Shown here: in pieces, positions 36,362-45,325 of the stretch
Numbering within the stretch: the first letter of the stretch is position 1
How the letters are laid out: each line of letters starts with the position of its first letter
Assembly: GCF_963667685.1 (NCBI RefSeq)
Contig: NZ_OY763930.1
Span: forward strand, 1,284,501-1,348,500
Source of the DNA: Maridesulfovibrio sp.
GTDB taxonomy: Bacteria; Desulfobacterota; Desulfovibrionia; Desulfovibrionales; Desulfovibrionaceae
Direction of reading: 5' to 3'
Length of the DNA: 64,000 nucleotides
Position numbers and translations under genes: made by a program
The notes under the pieces: model-generated
What the model saw: only the letters and a program-made list of their open reading frames with translations
The model's database searches: none
Told to the model about the DNA's origin: nothing

Positions 36362-37033
36362 ATGACTAAACCTCAAAAACAATGGATCGCTTTCGGTGAT
36401 ATCCACCAGAACTTAAGATTTGTGGATATCATACCTGAGATTGCAGATGTTTTCGGTATAATCGTTACCGGTGATTTGACAAACCATTCCCCGGAAGGGG
36501 CTGTCGAAAAGGTTTGGAACGCAATTCATAGTAAAAACAGCAACATACTAGCCCAGCAGGGCAATATGGACCGTGGTAATGTTACTGAATTTCTAAAATC
36601 GAAAGGAGCCAATCTTCATCGTGAATCACGGGAACTGGATACCGGAATCAAAGTAATGGGTGTTGGCTGCTCCATTCCCACTCCCTTCGGCACTCCCGGA
36701 GAAATTACAGAAGAAGAAATGGCCCGCTATCTTGACGAAACCCACTCAGAACTAGGCGAGTATGAGCAACTATTGCTGGTTGTTCATGATGCTCCGTTCA
36801 ACACCAAACTGGATGCTATCGCCAACGGGGTTCATGTCGGCAGTAAAGCTGTGCGTGATTTCATAGAAAAACATCAACCGGAAATCGTCCTCTGTGGCCA
36901 TATCCATGAAGCCCAGGGGGAAGATGTCATTGGTGAATCGAGAATTTTCAATCCCGGCATGGCTTCTGGCGGCGGATACGTGCTCGTTTCCATTATTGAC
37001 GGCAAGCTGGACGCAACCCTCAAGCATATTTAA
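36362..37033 (+). CDS. Metallophosphoesterase (calcineurin-like, YfcE/Mre11-type)
   Basis: A 223-residue phosphoesterase with the binuclear metal-site motifs in order: FGDIHQN (about 10-16), VTGDLTNHS, QQGNMDRGN, VVHDAPFNT and LCGHIHEAQGED. The family includes cyclic-nucleotide and phosphodiester hydrolases; the substrate is unknown. The ATG with GGAGG four bases upstream (protein beginning MTKPQKQWIAFGD) is preferred over one five codons earlier that would overlap this binding site. The gene rlmH begins two bases after its stop codon. Confidence 0.85.
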   Translation: MTKPQKQWIAFGDIHQNLRFVDIIPEIADVFGIIVTGDLTNHSPEGAVEKVWNAIHSKNSNILAQQGNMDRGNVTEFLKSKGANLHRESRELDTGIKVMGVGCSIPTPFGTPGEITEEEMARYLDETHSELGEYEQLLLVVHDAPFNTKLDAIANGVHVGSKAVRDFIEKHQPEIVLCGHIHEAQGEDVIGESRIFNPGMASGGGYVLVSIIDGKLDATLKHI

Positions 37034-37035
37034 CC

Positions 37036-37506
37036 ATGAGTAAAATTAAATTCTTATGGGTCGGCAAAGTCAAAGAACCTTTCTTCCGCGACGCTTGCGC
37101 CCATTATACCAAAAAACTTGGACGATCCCACAAACTGGAAGAAACCATCCTCAAAGATGCTCCCGGAAAACTTCCTCCGCAAGAAAAGGTAAAGCACGAA
37201 GGCAAAGCCATCATGGACAAAATCAAGCCTTCTGACATGCTTATCTGCCTTGACGAAAAAGGAAAGGAAATGACTTCCGTGGAGCTGTCAAAACACTTGC
37301 AACGATGGTCAGAAGACCCGAATCTGACCCCGACTTTCGTTATAGGCGGCCCTTTCGGATTAGCGGATGAAGTGAAGAACACCGCCCGGATAAAACTTTC
37401 GTTGAGCAAAATGACTCTGCCTCATGAACTGGCCCGGACCATGCTGCTCGAACAGCTCTACCGCGCAGCTTCGATACTCCGCGGCTCACCTTATCATCAC
37501 GTTTAA
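37036..37506 (+). CDS. rlmH: 23S rRNA pseudouridine(1915) N3-methyltransferase RlmH
   Basis: A 156-residue SPOUT-class methyltransferase that modifies pseudouridine 1915 in helix 69 of 23S rRNA, using S-adenosylmethionine on the 70S ribosome. Length and signature fit: IKFLWVGKVKEPFF at the start, the knot segment FVIGGPFGLADEV and the C-terminal EQLYRAASILRGSPYHHV that enters the active site. It starts two bases after the phosphoesterase gene, so they are in one transcription unit. Confidence 0.96.
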   Translation: MSKIKFLWVGKVKEPFFRDACAHYTKKLGRSHKLEETILKDAPGKLPPQEKVKHEGKAIMDKIKPSDMLICLDEKGKEMTSVELSKHLQRWSEDPNLTPTFVIGGPFGLADEVKNTARIKLSLSKMTLPHELARTMLLEQLYRAASILRGSPYHHV

Positions 37507-37649
37507 GAAGACTTGCGGACCGGCGGTCCTTCCGGGGCCAGAAGACCATTCTGGTAAAGTGGTCCCAGGACTCTCCAGAGACATTGGTCAGGGCTTCCCG
37601 GCATTGGGATATATAATTTTTGGCGGGAATTACCGCCTTGGAGATATTT

Positions 37650-37871
37650 ATGCTTAAGATGGATTACCTTGAAAAACTGGAAGAATACATGACTTCCGGT
37701 GACATGAAATTTGAATTCGACAACGGAACTGAAGAGAAAAGATTCGAAATCTTAGAATTCCTGGAAAAACTCATGGACGTGGCGGAAATAGCCGACGAGC
37801 ACGCCACCAAACTGATATTCAAAGGCGGCCTGCTTGAGCAGCTCTCCGGTATGGGACAGGAAAAAGAATAG
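37650..37871 (+). CDS. Small conserved-looking protein of unknown function (73 aa)
   Basis: The start ATG has TTGGAG about six bases upstream; upstream in-frame codons lack a site. The 73-residue protein is acidic and probably all helical (MLKMDYLEKLEEYM, then EEKRFEILEFLEKLMDVAEIADEHATKLI). I recognise no domain. It lies 143 bases after rlmH in the same direction and before a strong terminator, so it may be the last gene of that unit. Confidence 0.55.
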   Translation: MLKMDYLEKLEEYMTSGDMKFEFDNGTEEKRFEILEFLEKLMDVAEIADEHATKLIFKGGLLEQLSGMGQEKE

Positions 37872-37911
37872 TATAATTATTTCGGCAAAACGCGAAATGT
37901 ATCAAAATCAA

Positions 37912-37940
37912 AGGGCCATCGGAGAATCTCCGATGGCCCT
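37912..37940. terminator. Bidirectional terminator between the 73-aa gene and gspE
   Basis: A perfect 12-bp stem (GGGCCATCGGAG / CTCCGATGGCCC) with a small loop. On the minus strand it is followed by a T-rich stretch, so it serves gspE, and it can also end the facing unit. Confidence 0.85.
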
Positions 37941-37962
37941 ACTTGTTTGAACTAAAAATATT

Positions 37963-39447
37963 CTAAAGCTTGGTGACTCTGACCACCTCTTCAAGAGTAG
38001 TCACGCCTTCCTTTACCAGACGGATACCGTGATCCACCATGGTCTCGCGGCCCATTTCTTTAGTCGCGTAAGATTTAATACGGTCAGAAGAAGCAGTATC
38101 CATAATCAGAGCGCGAAGATCTTCTGTAACAGGAATAAGTTCGTAAACCCCTCGACGACCACGGAATCCCGTAAAGTTGCAATGCTCACAGCCTTCACCG
38201 GCAGTCTGGATTGTGGGTAAATTTTTAGCTTCTTCGAACAGCTTATAAGTATTCTGGGAAATTTCCACGGTCTTCGAACAGTGCTTACAGTTGACACGCA
38301 CAAGACGCTGCCCAAGCACTAAAGAAAGGGAAGAGGCCAGCAGGAAAGGCTCAATGCCCATATCGAGCATTCTGGTTACCGCTGTGGCCGCATCGTTGGT
38401 GTGCAGTGTTGAAAGCACAAGGTGACCGGTCAGGGAAGCCTGAACAGCAGTACTTGCGGTCTCCTGATCTCGAATCTCACCAACAAGGATAATGTCGGGG
38501 TCCTGACGCATGAATGAACGGATAGTTTCCGCAAAGGTCATACCCGCAGCCTTATTGACCTGTACCTGATTAATTCCGGAAAGTTGGTATTCCACCGGGT
38601 CTTCAACAGTTACGATATTTTTGTCGTCACGGGGCAGCTCACTGAGACCCGCGTAAAGGCTTGTTGTTTTACCGGAACCGGTCGGACCGGTAACAAGTAC
38701 AATACCATGCGGCTGGGCAAGGATTTTCCTGAACAATTCAAGATCAGGTCCTTTAAGACCGAGGTCTTCAAGGTTAAGAATGTTCTTTGAGCGGTCCAGA
38801 ATACGCAGAACAGCCTTTTCGCCGCTCATAGTAGGAATAGTTGAAACACGGACGTCGACTTCCTTCTGCCCGAGTTTAAGAAAAATACGTCCATCCTGCG
38901 GCTTACGGCTTTCAGCAACGTCCATCTCGCCCATAACCTTGAGACGGGCGATAATGGTAGCCTGAAGCCCCTTATCCAAACGTTTGACAGCCTTGAGCAC
39001 ACCATCCTGACGATAGCGGACTACAAAGCCGGAGCCCTGTCCCTCAAAATGAATATCACTGGCGCCGGTGGAAATAGCCTGATGCAGGGTTTTATTAACA
39101 AGCCTGACAATCGGTGCATCGTCATGGGACCAGCCGAGCAGGTCCTGCCCGTCCTCTCCCCCGGCTTCATCTGAATCTGATTCAATAGCACTTTCCTCTT
39201 CCCATACAGTCAGCGCCTGTTCCAGCAGCGGAAAAAACTCTTCCTCCGCCACAATCTCAGACACAACATTCTTGCCCATTTTCCAAGCCAGAAAATCGGC
39301 CATGGGCAGGGAAGTTTCATTCTGCAACAAAACCCTTATCTCTGTATCGTTAACTTCAACAGGGATAAATTCATTGCGCTGGGGAAAGGTCAAAAAAAGA
39401 TCAACCACTTCCCTCGGAACCTGATTCAAATCATAGGAGATACTCAA
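37963..39447 (-). CDS. gspE: Type II secretion ATPase GspE
   Basis: A 494-residue hexameric traffic ATPase that powers the type II secretion pseudopilus at the inner membrane. After an N-terminal domain and an acidic linker (about 90-105), the core has Walker A GPTGSGKTTS (near 252), the Asp box, Walker B DPDIILVGEIRDQET and the His box TGHLVLSTLHTNDA. The zinc-binding CKHC...CEHC module typical of GspE/PilB follows. It starts at TTG with AGGA eight bases upstream, 13 bases after the gspD stop. The adjacent secretin favours GspE over PilB. No gspF or pseudopilin gene is in the window. Confidence 0.9.
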   Translation of the reverse strand: MSISYDLNQVPREVVDLFLTFPQRNEFIPVEVNDTEIRVLLQNETSLPMADFLAWKMGKNVVSEIVAEEEFFPLLEQALTVWEEESAIESDSDEAGGEDGQDLLGWSHDDAPIVRLVNKTLHQAISTGASDIHFEGQGSGFVVRYRQDGVLKAVKRLDKGLQATIIARLKVMGEMDVAESRKPQDGRIFLKLGQKEVDVRVSTIPTMSGEKAVLRILDRSKNILNLEDLGLKGPDLELFRKILAQPHGIVLVTGPTGSGKTTSLYAGLSELPRDDKNIVTVEDPVEYQLSGINQVQVNKAAGMTFAETIRSFMRQDPDIILVGEIRDQETASTAVQASLTGHLVLSTLHTNDAATAVTRMLDMGIEPFLLASSLSLVLGQRLVRVNCKHCSKTVEISQNTYKLFEEAKNLPTIQTAGEGCEHCNFTGFRGRRGVYELIPVTEDLRALIMDTASSDRIKSYATKEMGRETMVDHGIRLVKEGVTTLEEVVRVTKL

Positions 39448-39460
39448 TTTCTACTTCCTG

Positions 39461-41452
39461 CTAGCTGTCAGACGAAGATGAACCGGATTCATCCGAACCT
39501 TCTGAGTCATTTTCGAAGGTATTGAATTCCTTATCGATAAAGCTTTCAAAACGCTTACGCTGCTGGCGGTATTTGTCCATTTTGGCTTTACTGATGGCTT
39601 CGAGCTGCTCGGTGGTCTGAATGATCCGCGCAGAAAGGAAAACCATTAGGGTCTGCTTGTTGTTACTGTTGGAGGTGCTTTTGAAAAGCCAGCCCAACAG
39701 GGGCAGATCGGACAGATAAGGTACACCGGAATCAGAGCGGGTCTGGTCAGACTTGATCAAACCACCGATAACCATGGTCGAACCATCAGCCAGCAATACT
39801 GTGGTATCGGTAACGCGGTCATTAGTGACTGGCAGGTCTGAGGCAACACTTGACTCTGAAACAGTATTATAAGTCTGGTAAACATCCAGCTTGATCAGAC
39901 CGTCTTCACGGTTGATGCGCGGGGTAATTTTGAGCTTGATACCGACATCCTTGTACTCGTAGGTGGAAACAACACCGCTGCCGGTGGTGGTACTTTCACC
40001 ACTCTTAAACGGTCTGCTTTCACCGACAAAAATCTCGGCTTCATTGTTATCCAGAGTCATTACCTGCGGAGCGGAAATCAGGTTGAAGTCGGATGCCGTT
40101 TTGGTAAAGTTAACCAATGCTCCGATAGTTGGAAAAGTCTTACCGGCATAAGAGATCGTATCCCCCAGAACCCCCATGGAGTAACCGCTGGGCATACTCG
40201 AAGGATCGGTGGCGTAACCCGGGAGGGAACTACTGGCCGCAGTATATCCCAATGTAGCGACACTACCACCCATCTCAATTCCGCCCTGCCACTCAACACC
40301 GAACTTCTTCGTATTTTCCAAAGAAGTTTCCAAAACAAGGGCTTCAATATAGACCTGATCCTGAGCCTGATCCAGCTGTTCCACGAACTTATCAATCTGG
40401 GGCAGCTGATCCGGGCTGGCCATTACAATAAGAGTGTTGGTGGTTTCATCGGCCGAAATCTGGATTTCATTATCATCATCTGAACCTGATGATTTCTTCT
40501 GCTGGGTATCAGTTTTTTTATTAGCCCCTTTTGCAGAGGGGATTGCACCACCGGAAGTAAGGCTTTTAAGTACCTCCCCGGCGACAGTGGCTTCGATATT
40601 ATGCACCCTGTAAATTTTCATCTTTGATGAAAATGACTCATTGCTGGCGCGGTCAAGCTTTGAAATTAAACTTTTAATATTTGCGATCTGCTCTGCAGAA
40701 CCTGCAACCAACATACTGTTGGCCCAGTCCAGGGATTCAATAACCGGTGGAGTTCCGGCTTTCCCGCTTTTCGATAATTTGTCGTAAAAAGAAATCAGCT
40801 TACCGGCCACAGTGGCAGAACTGGTCATCTCAAGCTCAATCAAAGCAGAAGCCTGCTTGTCCCCAGCTCTGGCAAGGATCGCCAGCAGCTTTTTCATTTT
40901 ATTTACATTGTCCTGCAGGTCACGAACCATGACAGCATCGGCCATTGGCACTGCGGTAACTTTGCCGAGACGAGAAGCAACCTGAGCTAGCACACCCTGA
41001 ACTTTAGCAGGGTCCATCTTGCCTTCAAGCTGAAAGATAGAAGTTATGATTTCTTCCCCATTCCCCGGTGATGGCGATGACTTAACATCCGGAGTAATGA
41101 GTTTTGCATCACGCAACGGCAGCACATAGGTCACGTTGTTACGGGTGACAGCATTAAATCCAGCCCCGGTAAGTACTTCCTGAAAAACAGCCATAAGTTC
41201 CGGCTCGGTGAGAGATTGCCCGGCGTAGATGCTGACATGAGTTTTCGGCAGAGTATCTTTTTGGAAAACAATGTTCCTGCCGGTATAGCGGCCAACAAAT
41301 TTAATAAATTCTTCGAGAGAAATACTCTCAAGGTTGGCATGTACTCCGTCCCCGCCTTCTGGCTGGGCCATGGCTACAGGTACAGAAAGAGAAATGGACA
41401 AGACCAAAGTGACAAAAAAAACACTTAATTTCTTCAGCATATTCAGCTTCAT
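39461..41452 (-). CDS. gspD: Type II secretion secretin GspD
   Basis: A 663-residue outer-membrane secretin forming the exit pore. It has a signal peptide (cleavage probably after VPVAMA, about residue 28) and an N0 domain (SLEEFIKFVGRYTGRNIVF). N1-N3 repeats follow, with a low-complexity Lys/Ser/Asp insert (about 330-350, KKTDTQQKKSSGSDDDNEIQ). The C-terminal secretin domain contains VPYLSDLPLLGWLFKS and TLMVFLSARII. The tail is Ser/Asp-rich, possibly an S-domain for a pilotin. The start at 41452 is an ATG three bases after GGTGGAG; an upstream GTG is less likely. gspE follows directly. Confidence 0.92.
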   Translation of the reverse strand: MKLNMLKKLSVFFVTLVLSISLSVPVAMAQPEGGDGVHANLESISLEEFIKFVGRYTGRNIVFQKDTLPKTHVSIYAGQSLTEPELMAVFQEVLTGAGFNAVTRNNVTYVLPLRDAKLITPDVKSSPSPGNGEEIITSIFQLEGKMDPAKVQGVLAQVASRLGKVTAVPMADAVMVRDLQDNVNKMKKLLAILARAGDKQASALIELEMTSSATVAGKLISFYDKLSKSGKAGTPPVIESLDWANSMLVAGSAEQIANIKSLISKLDRASNESFSSKMKIYRVHNIEATVAGEVLKSLTSGGAIPSAKGANKKTDTQQKKSSGSDDDNEIQISADETTNTLIVMASPDQLPQIDKFVEQLDQAQDQVYIEALVLETSLENTKKFGVEWQGGIEMGGSVATLGYTAASSSLPGYATDPSSMPSGYSMGVLGDTISYAGKTFPTIGALVNFTKTASDFNLISAPQVMTLDNNEAEIFVGESRPFKSGESTTTGSGVVSTYEYKDVGIKLKITPRINREDGLIKLDVYQTYNTVSESSVASDLPVTNDRVTDTTVLLADGSTMVIGGLIKSDQTRSDSGVPYLSDLPLLGWLFKSTSNSNNKQTLMVFLSARIIQTTEQLEAISKAKMDKYRQQRKRFESFIDKEFNTFENDSEGSDESGSSSSDS

Positions 41453-41605
41453 AGGCTCCACCGGATTTCCGGCAAAATCTTATATTCTCTGTAAAAAATC
41501 ATCAATACATATGATAATTTTTCATTTCAGACGTTCTAATGTTGCATCTCTGCAAGCATCCTACACTTACAAAAACCAGTCAAGCTTTCGCACTCCCGGC
41601 CTTAA

Positions 41606-42058
41606 TTACATAAACTGATAAAACAAAAATGAATTGTATGCAAAATGGATAAGTGTTGAGGAAACACAGCTCCTGTACCTTTGCCAGATATACCCGAAGG
41701 CAAGGGATGGGAAAAATGTCAACAATGCCCAATGCACAGGCTGATGGACAAGGTGAACACCGGCAAAAAGTACTGAAGTGAGTACATTTGCCAGACTCAA
41801 CGGCCCCAACCGCCACTTATACTTTAAAAGTCTGTCTAACCCTTCCTGCAACAGGAACCTGAAAAAGAATTCCTCGAACATCGCCTTGAAAAACAATGTG
41901 GAAAGAGTGAGCCTTATATCCGGCTCAGGAACATAAAGCCCCACGAATCCCAGAGACAAAAACAAATAAAATATAGGATCGGTAAGGCTGATCGCCCCCC
42001 ATTTGAACTGGTACCAAATCCCTTTCAAGATTCGGTTTACGAAAAAATCATAAACCAT
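41606..42058 (-). CDS. CPBP-family intramembrane metalloprotease (short)
   Basis: A 150-residue membrane protein with about four hydrophobic segments. It has the CPBP (Abi/Rce1-type) motifs: paired glutamates with Arg (EEFFFR, residues 62-67), a histidine-bearing segment (LFAGVHLVHQ) and a C-terminal IHFAYNSFLF. It is shorter than typical CPBP proteins and may be a protein-sorting type such as the exosortase-like JDVT-CTERM-associated proteases; this alternative is speculative. It lies upstream of gspD on the same strand (153 bases), so a role in maturing an exported or surface protein is conceivable. Confidence 0.65.
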   Translation of the reverse strand: MVYDFFVNRILKGIWYQFKWGAISLTDPIFYLFLSLGFVGLYVPEPDIRLTLSTLFFKAMFEEFFFRFLLQEGLDRLLKYKWRLGPLSLANVLTSVLFAGVHLVHQPVHWALLTFFPSLAFGYIWQRYRSCVSSTLIHFAYNSFLFYQFM

Positions 42059-42153
42059 AAGTTTCTTTATCTATATCAAATGTTATTAAATCTAAACGGT
42101 TGAAATGGGCAATAGGCCAAATCATACTCAAGAAGCTACTTCTTGTAGCAGGT

Positions 42154-43185
42154 TTACACTCTGTCTAAAACCCTTAAAAGTACATCTTCGGGCAAAACTT
42201 TGGTCAAACAGGCCAGATCGCCCCGTTCACACCTTTCTTTTCCGCACGGAGCACAGTCCATTCCGGCCACGACTTCCTCATGTTCCGGTGATGGAAAGAC
42301 CCAGCTTCCAGAAGAACCGGGCATTACAATACTCTGGGTTCCAACGGCTACAGCAAAATGCCTCGGGGCAGAACAGTTGCCGATATGCAGCACAGCCCTC
42401 TCAATTAAAGCAGCCATAAGACGCAGAGAGCCGGGTTTCTCGAGCATTACGCACTTGTCCGGAACACCGGATTCATCCCTCACTTTCAGGGCGACATCCT
42501 TTTCCCCCGGGCCGTAAAGCAGAAAAAACTTGAAATTGGGCCGTTCTTTGGCTGTCAGACCGATCAATTTCCCATAATACTCCTCCGGCCACTTCCGGGT
42601 ATACCTTCTGTGGGAGGCATCAATGGTTATTAACGGCTCATTCTCACCAACTCCCAAAGATTCAAGACAGGATTTTGCTTCAGCGCGCTCTTCGTCTGAG
42701 ACAAAAAGCTTGGGCCGTTCATAATTCCAGTCAATCCCCAGCGGCTTGAGTACTCCTGCCTTATACATGGCAGCGTAGCCGTCCGGTATTGACTCAGGCC
42801 AGTTGGTATAAAGCCAACGATTATACCACGGCGGCATTTCTGCGAGCTTTACCGGAGCATCACTGAACATAACTACCCACCGGCAGCGGGGCAGCTGCTG
42901 AAAGTCCACAATCAAATCATAACCTGAGCGCCCGACTTTCCAATAGAAAGCAAGCGCTTTCAGTGGATTACGCAACTCATTTTTTTTGATTGCCCAAACA
43001 TGTCCGACCGCCGGATTGTTATCAAATACCTGTGTGCACTTTTCTTCAGTTAAAATATGGATTTCGGCATTTGGAAATCTTTTATGCAAAAGTGAAACAG
43101 AAGGAGTCGCCAGAACAACATCGCCAATCTGGCGCAACTGGCAAACAAGAATCTTTTTGGGATTTAAGGATGAAATGTCTTTCAC
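42154..43185 (-). CDS. Glycosyltransferase family 9 (heptosyltransferase-like)
   Basis: A 343-residue GT9 enzyme of the type that adds heptose to the LPS core from ADP-heptose. The core shows KKILVCQLRQIGDVVLATPSV at the start, YDLIVDFQQLPRCR, LLYGPGEKDVALKV, and a donor-site region VLHIGNCSAPRHFAVAVG. The C-terminal Cys cluster CAPCGKERCERGDLACL is common in this family. The start is taken as a GTG at 43185; further-upstream codons would add an unlikely hydrophobic stretch, but the ribosome binding site is weak, so the start is uncertain. Confidence 0.85.
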   Translation of the reverse strand: MKDISSLNPKKILVCQLRQIGDVVLATPSVSLLHKRFPNAEIHILTEEKCTQVFDNNPAVGHVWAIKKNELRNPLKALAFYWKVGRSGYDLIVDFQQLPRCRWVVMFSDAPVKLAEMPPWYNRWLYTNWPESIPDGYAAMYKAGVLKPLGIDWNYERPKLFVSDEERAEAKSCLESLGVGENEPLITIDASHRRYTRKWPEEYYGKLIGLTAKERPNFKFFLLYGPGEKDVALKVRDESGVPDKCVMLEKPGSLRLMAALIERAVLHIGNCSAPRHFAVAVGTQSIVMPGSSGSWVFPSPEHEEVVAGMDCAPCGKERCERGDLACLTKVLPEDVLLRVLDRV

Positions 43186-43487
43186 GGTAAAAAACTCACA
43201 AATATTATACAATGCATCAATAATATCGAAGAGGACGCAATAAAGCACACCCGTACGTTAAAGTCCAGATAGTGCAAACTTCCAATATGCTGCACTCAGC
43301 ATGCCTGCAAATAAACCAGCACTCAATCCCGGTCAAGCAATTGAAACCTCCTGATTCTGCTGCTTAGACCAATCCCAATAAATATATATGAACAAAAACA
43401 ACTTTGACAAAAAGAACACAGATCAATTAACTTGCAGACAGAAATATACTCAAAAGAACGGCACCAAACTAAAACACGGGAGATCTC

Positions 43488-44069
43488 ATGAAAAAATTTT
43501 ACACCTGCCTGTTTGCCATTATCTTATCAGCTCTGGTTTTTGCCCCTTGCGCATTTTCAGAAAACAAACTGAAAGAGACCACCCTGAATTTAAGCTATAA
43601 TCCTATTGATATGAAACTCCCCCCCTGCTCTGATAAAATTGCTGTGGTAAAATTTACTGAGAGCAAACCAATTGAACAAATAGGGCAGAGCAACCAATTT
43701 AAATATTATCCTTCGATAGATATCGGAACCTGGATGGGAAAGGCGGTGTATGCACAACTTAAGGCTGAGGGCATAAATGTTGAGTATTTTGAAACCATGG
43801 ATGATGCTGGTGATATGTTTATAATTACCGGAATTGCCAACAAGGTTTATATCCACCGTCCCGGACAGCTTGAGATGCAATATAAAGTCCGCCTTGACGG
43901 CATGGTAACTCGAAACAATAAACTTCTTTTTGCCCAGAACTATACCTCTAAACAAGATAAAGACCTCAGCAACACTGGAGACAATGCTGGTAAACTAATG
44001 GCCGGGCTGCATGACATCTTCAGCATATTTCTCCCGCAGGCAATAAAAACAATCAATGAAAACAAATAA
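43488..44069 (+). CDS. Secreted protein of unknown function
   Basis: A 193-residue protein with a clear signal peptide (MKKFYTCLFAIILSALVFA, cleavage probably after ACAFS near residue 24). The mature part (DKIAVVKFTESKPIEQ, DIGTWMGKAVYAQLKAEGINV, FIITGIANKVYIH) resembles outer-membrane-associated proteins that build on a beta-sheet with Rossmann-like alternation, such as the DUF4410/YajG-type lipoproteins, but the lipobox cysteine is not placed for lipidation. Function is unknown. GGGAG lies five bases before the ATG. Confidence 0.6.
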   Translation: MKKFYTCLFAIILSALVFAPCAFSENKLKETTLNLSYNPIDMKLPPCSDKIAVVKFTESKPIEQIGQSNQFKYYPSIDIGTWMGKAVYAQLKAEGINVEYFETMDDAGDMFIITGIANKVYIHRPGQLEMQYKVRLDGMVTRNNKLLFAQNYTSKQDKDLSNTGDNAGKLMAGLHDIFSIFLPQAIKTINENK

Positions 44070-44097
44070 CTGCTAATTATAGTCATTGCAAAACCAA

Positions 44098-44130
44098 AAA
44101 CCCGGAATGCAGTATTGCATTTCGGGTATT
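44098..44130 (+). terminator. Probable terminator after the secreted protein
   Basis: Stem ACCCGGAATGCA / TGCATTTCGGGT (one G-T pair) with a four-base loop. The downstream T-run is short, so this is a moderate call. Confidence 0.6.
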
Positions 44131-44288
44131 ATAGATACACTAGAGAACGTATATATTTTAAAAGCTTATGCTTGCATAGCGTGTGAATAACAGCTATTAG
44201 AACCCTCCCCGGCTTATAATTCTTCAAACTCTCCACTATTTTAACATAATTCAACGGAAGCCTTAGCCAGAAACAAACTGCAAGAACA

Positions 44289-45263
44289 ATGAACAGTTTT
44301 ATCAATAGCATAGAATACCACCTCCCGGAACGTACCATAGACTGCCATGCACTGGATGACACCAAACCACACTGGCATGTGCACAACTCTCTCCCCAAAA
44401 CCGGGGTTCGCTACCTGCATCATAGCGCAAAAGATGAAACCACTTTGCAGCTGGCACACAAATCCGCATCAAAAGCTTTGGAAGGAGTTCCTGAAAACGA
44501 ACTCCCTGACACCCTGATCGTCTGTACGCAGACTCCCGATCAGCTGCTGCCGCATGTTTCTGCATGTTTACAGCATGAACTCGGACTGCCTTCATCCACC
44601 AAATGCTTTGACATCAGCCTTGGATGCAGCGGCTATTGCTATGGTTTATCCATCGCCTACGGATATATCGCGGCAGGAATTTCCAAAAGAGTACTTTTCG
44701 TGACCGTTGATAACTACTCTAAAGCAATTGATCCGGAGAATAAGACTTCATTCCTTATATTTTCGGATGGATCTTCTGCAACAATTATCGACAAGCCGGA
44801 CTCGGCACCCTCATTCCTTTTTGGTACTGACGGCAGCCGCAGCGGGGCTATCCGCTGTATCAACACCGGTATCAGTGTTGTGACCGGCAAAAATACAGAT
44901 ACTCCAATTGCCAGACCGGACCTTCAGATGGACGGTTTCAACGTCTTTCAGTTTACAGTTAAGACTATTCCAGCCGAAATCAGAAAACTGGCTAAACAGG
45001 CCGGGACAGGCATGGAACACATCGACCTTTTTGTTTTTCATCAGGCCAGTAACAAAGTCTTGGAATCTCTGGCCTCAAAGTTGAATATTCCGGATGAGAA
45101 AATGATTATAGACCTGTATGACGTTGGAAATACGACCTCGTCCACAATACCCATTGCCATGAAAAGAGCAGAGGCTAATGGAAGGCTGCACCGGGGAGAT
45201 ACCGTCATGCTTTTTGGATTCGGTATCGGCCTGAGCTGGTCAGGAGCCGTCTTTAAATATTAA
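44289..45263 (+). CDS. Beta-ketoacyl-ACP synthase III-like (FabH/thiolase fold) protein
   Basis: A 324-residue thiolase-fold enzyme of the FabH type. The catalytic triad is present: Cys in SLGCSGYCYGLS, His in LFVFHQASNKVLE and Asn in DVGNTTSSTIPIAM. The C-terminal DTVMLFGFGIGLSWSGAVF is typical of the family. The N-terminal half is more divergent than housekeeping FabH (HALDDTKPHWHVHN), and the gene is alone rather than in a fab cluster. Members of this type often start or extend specialised acyl chains in surface polysaccharide or secondary-lipid clusters, so an acylated surface molecule is possible. No good ribosome binding site is visible. Confidence 0.82.
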   Translation: MNSFINSIEYHLPERTIDCHALDDTKPHWHVHNSLPKTGVRYLHHSAKDETTLQLAHKSASKALEGVPENELPDTLIVCTQTPDQLLPHVSACLQHELGLPSSTKCFDISLGCSGYCYGLSIAYGYIAAGISKRVLFVTVDNYSKAIDPENKTSFLIFSDGSSATIIDKPDSAPSFLFGTDGSRSGAIRCINTGISVVTGKNTDTPIARPDLQMDGFNVFQFTVKTIPAEIRKLAKQAGTGMEHIDLFVFHQASNKVLESLASKLNIPDEKMIIDLYDVGNTTSSTIPIAMKRAEANGRLHRGDTVMLFGFGIGLSWSGAVFKY

Positions 45264-45267
45264 AAAT

Positions 45268-45301
45268 AAAACTCCCCGGAACATGCGTTCCGGGGAGTTT
45301 T
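45268..45301. terminator. Bidirectional terminator after the KAS III-like gene
   Basis: A perfect 14-bp stem (AAAACTCCCCGGAA / TTCCGGGGAGTTTT) with a six-base loop, between convergent genes. Confidence 0.9.
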
Positions 45302-45325
45302 CATATTTTCAAGTCCATGGCGAAC

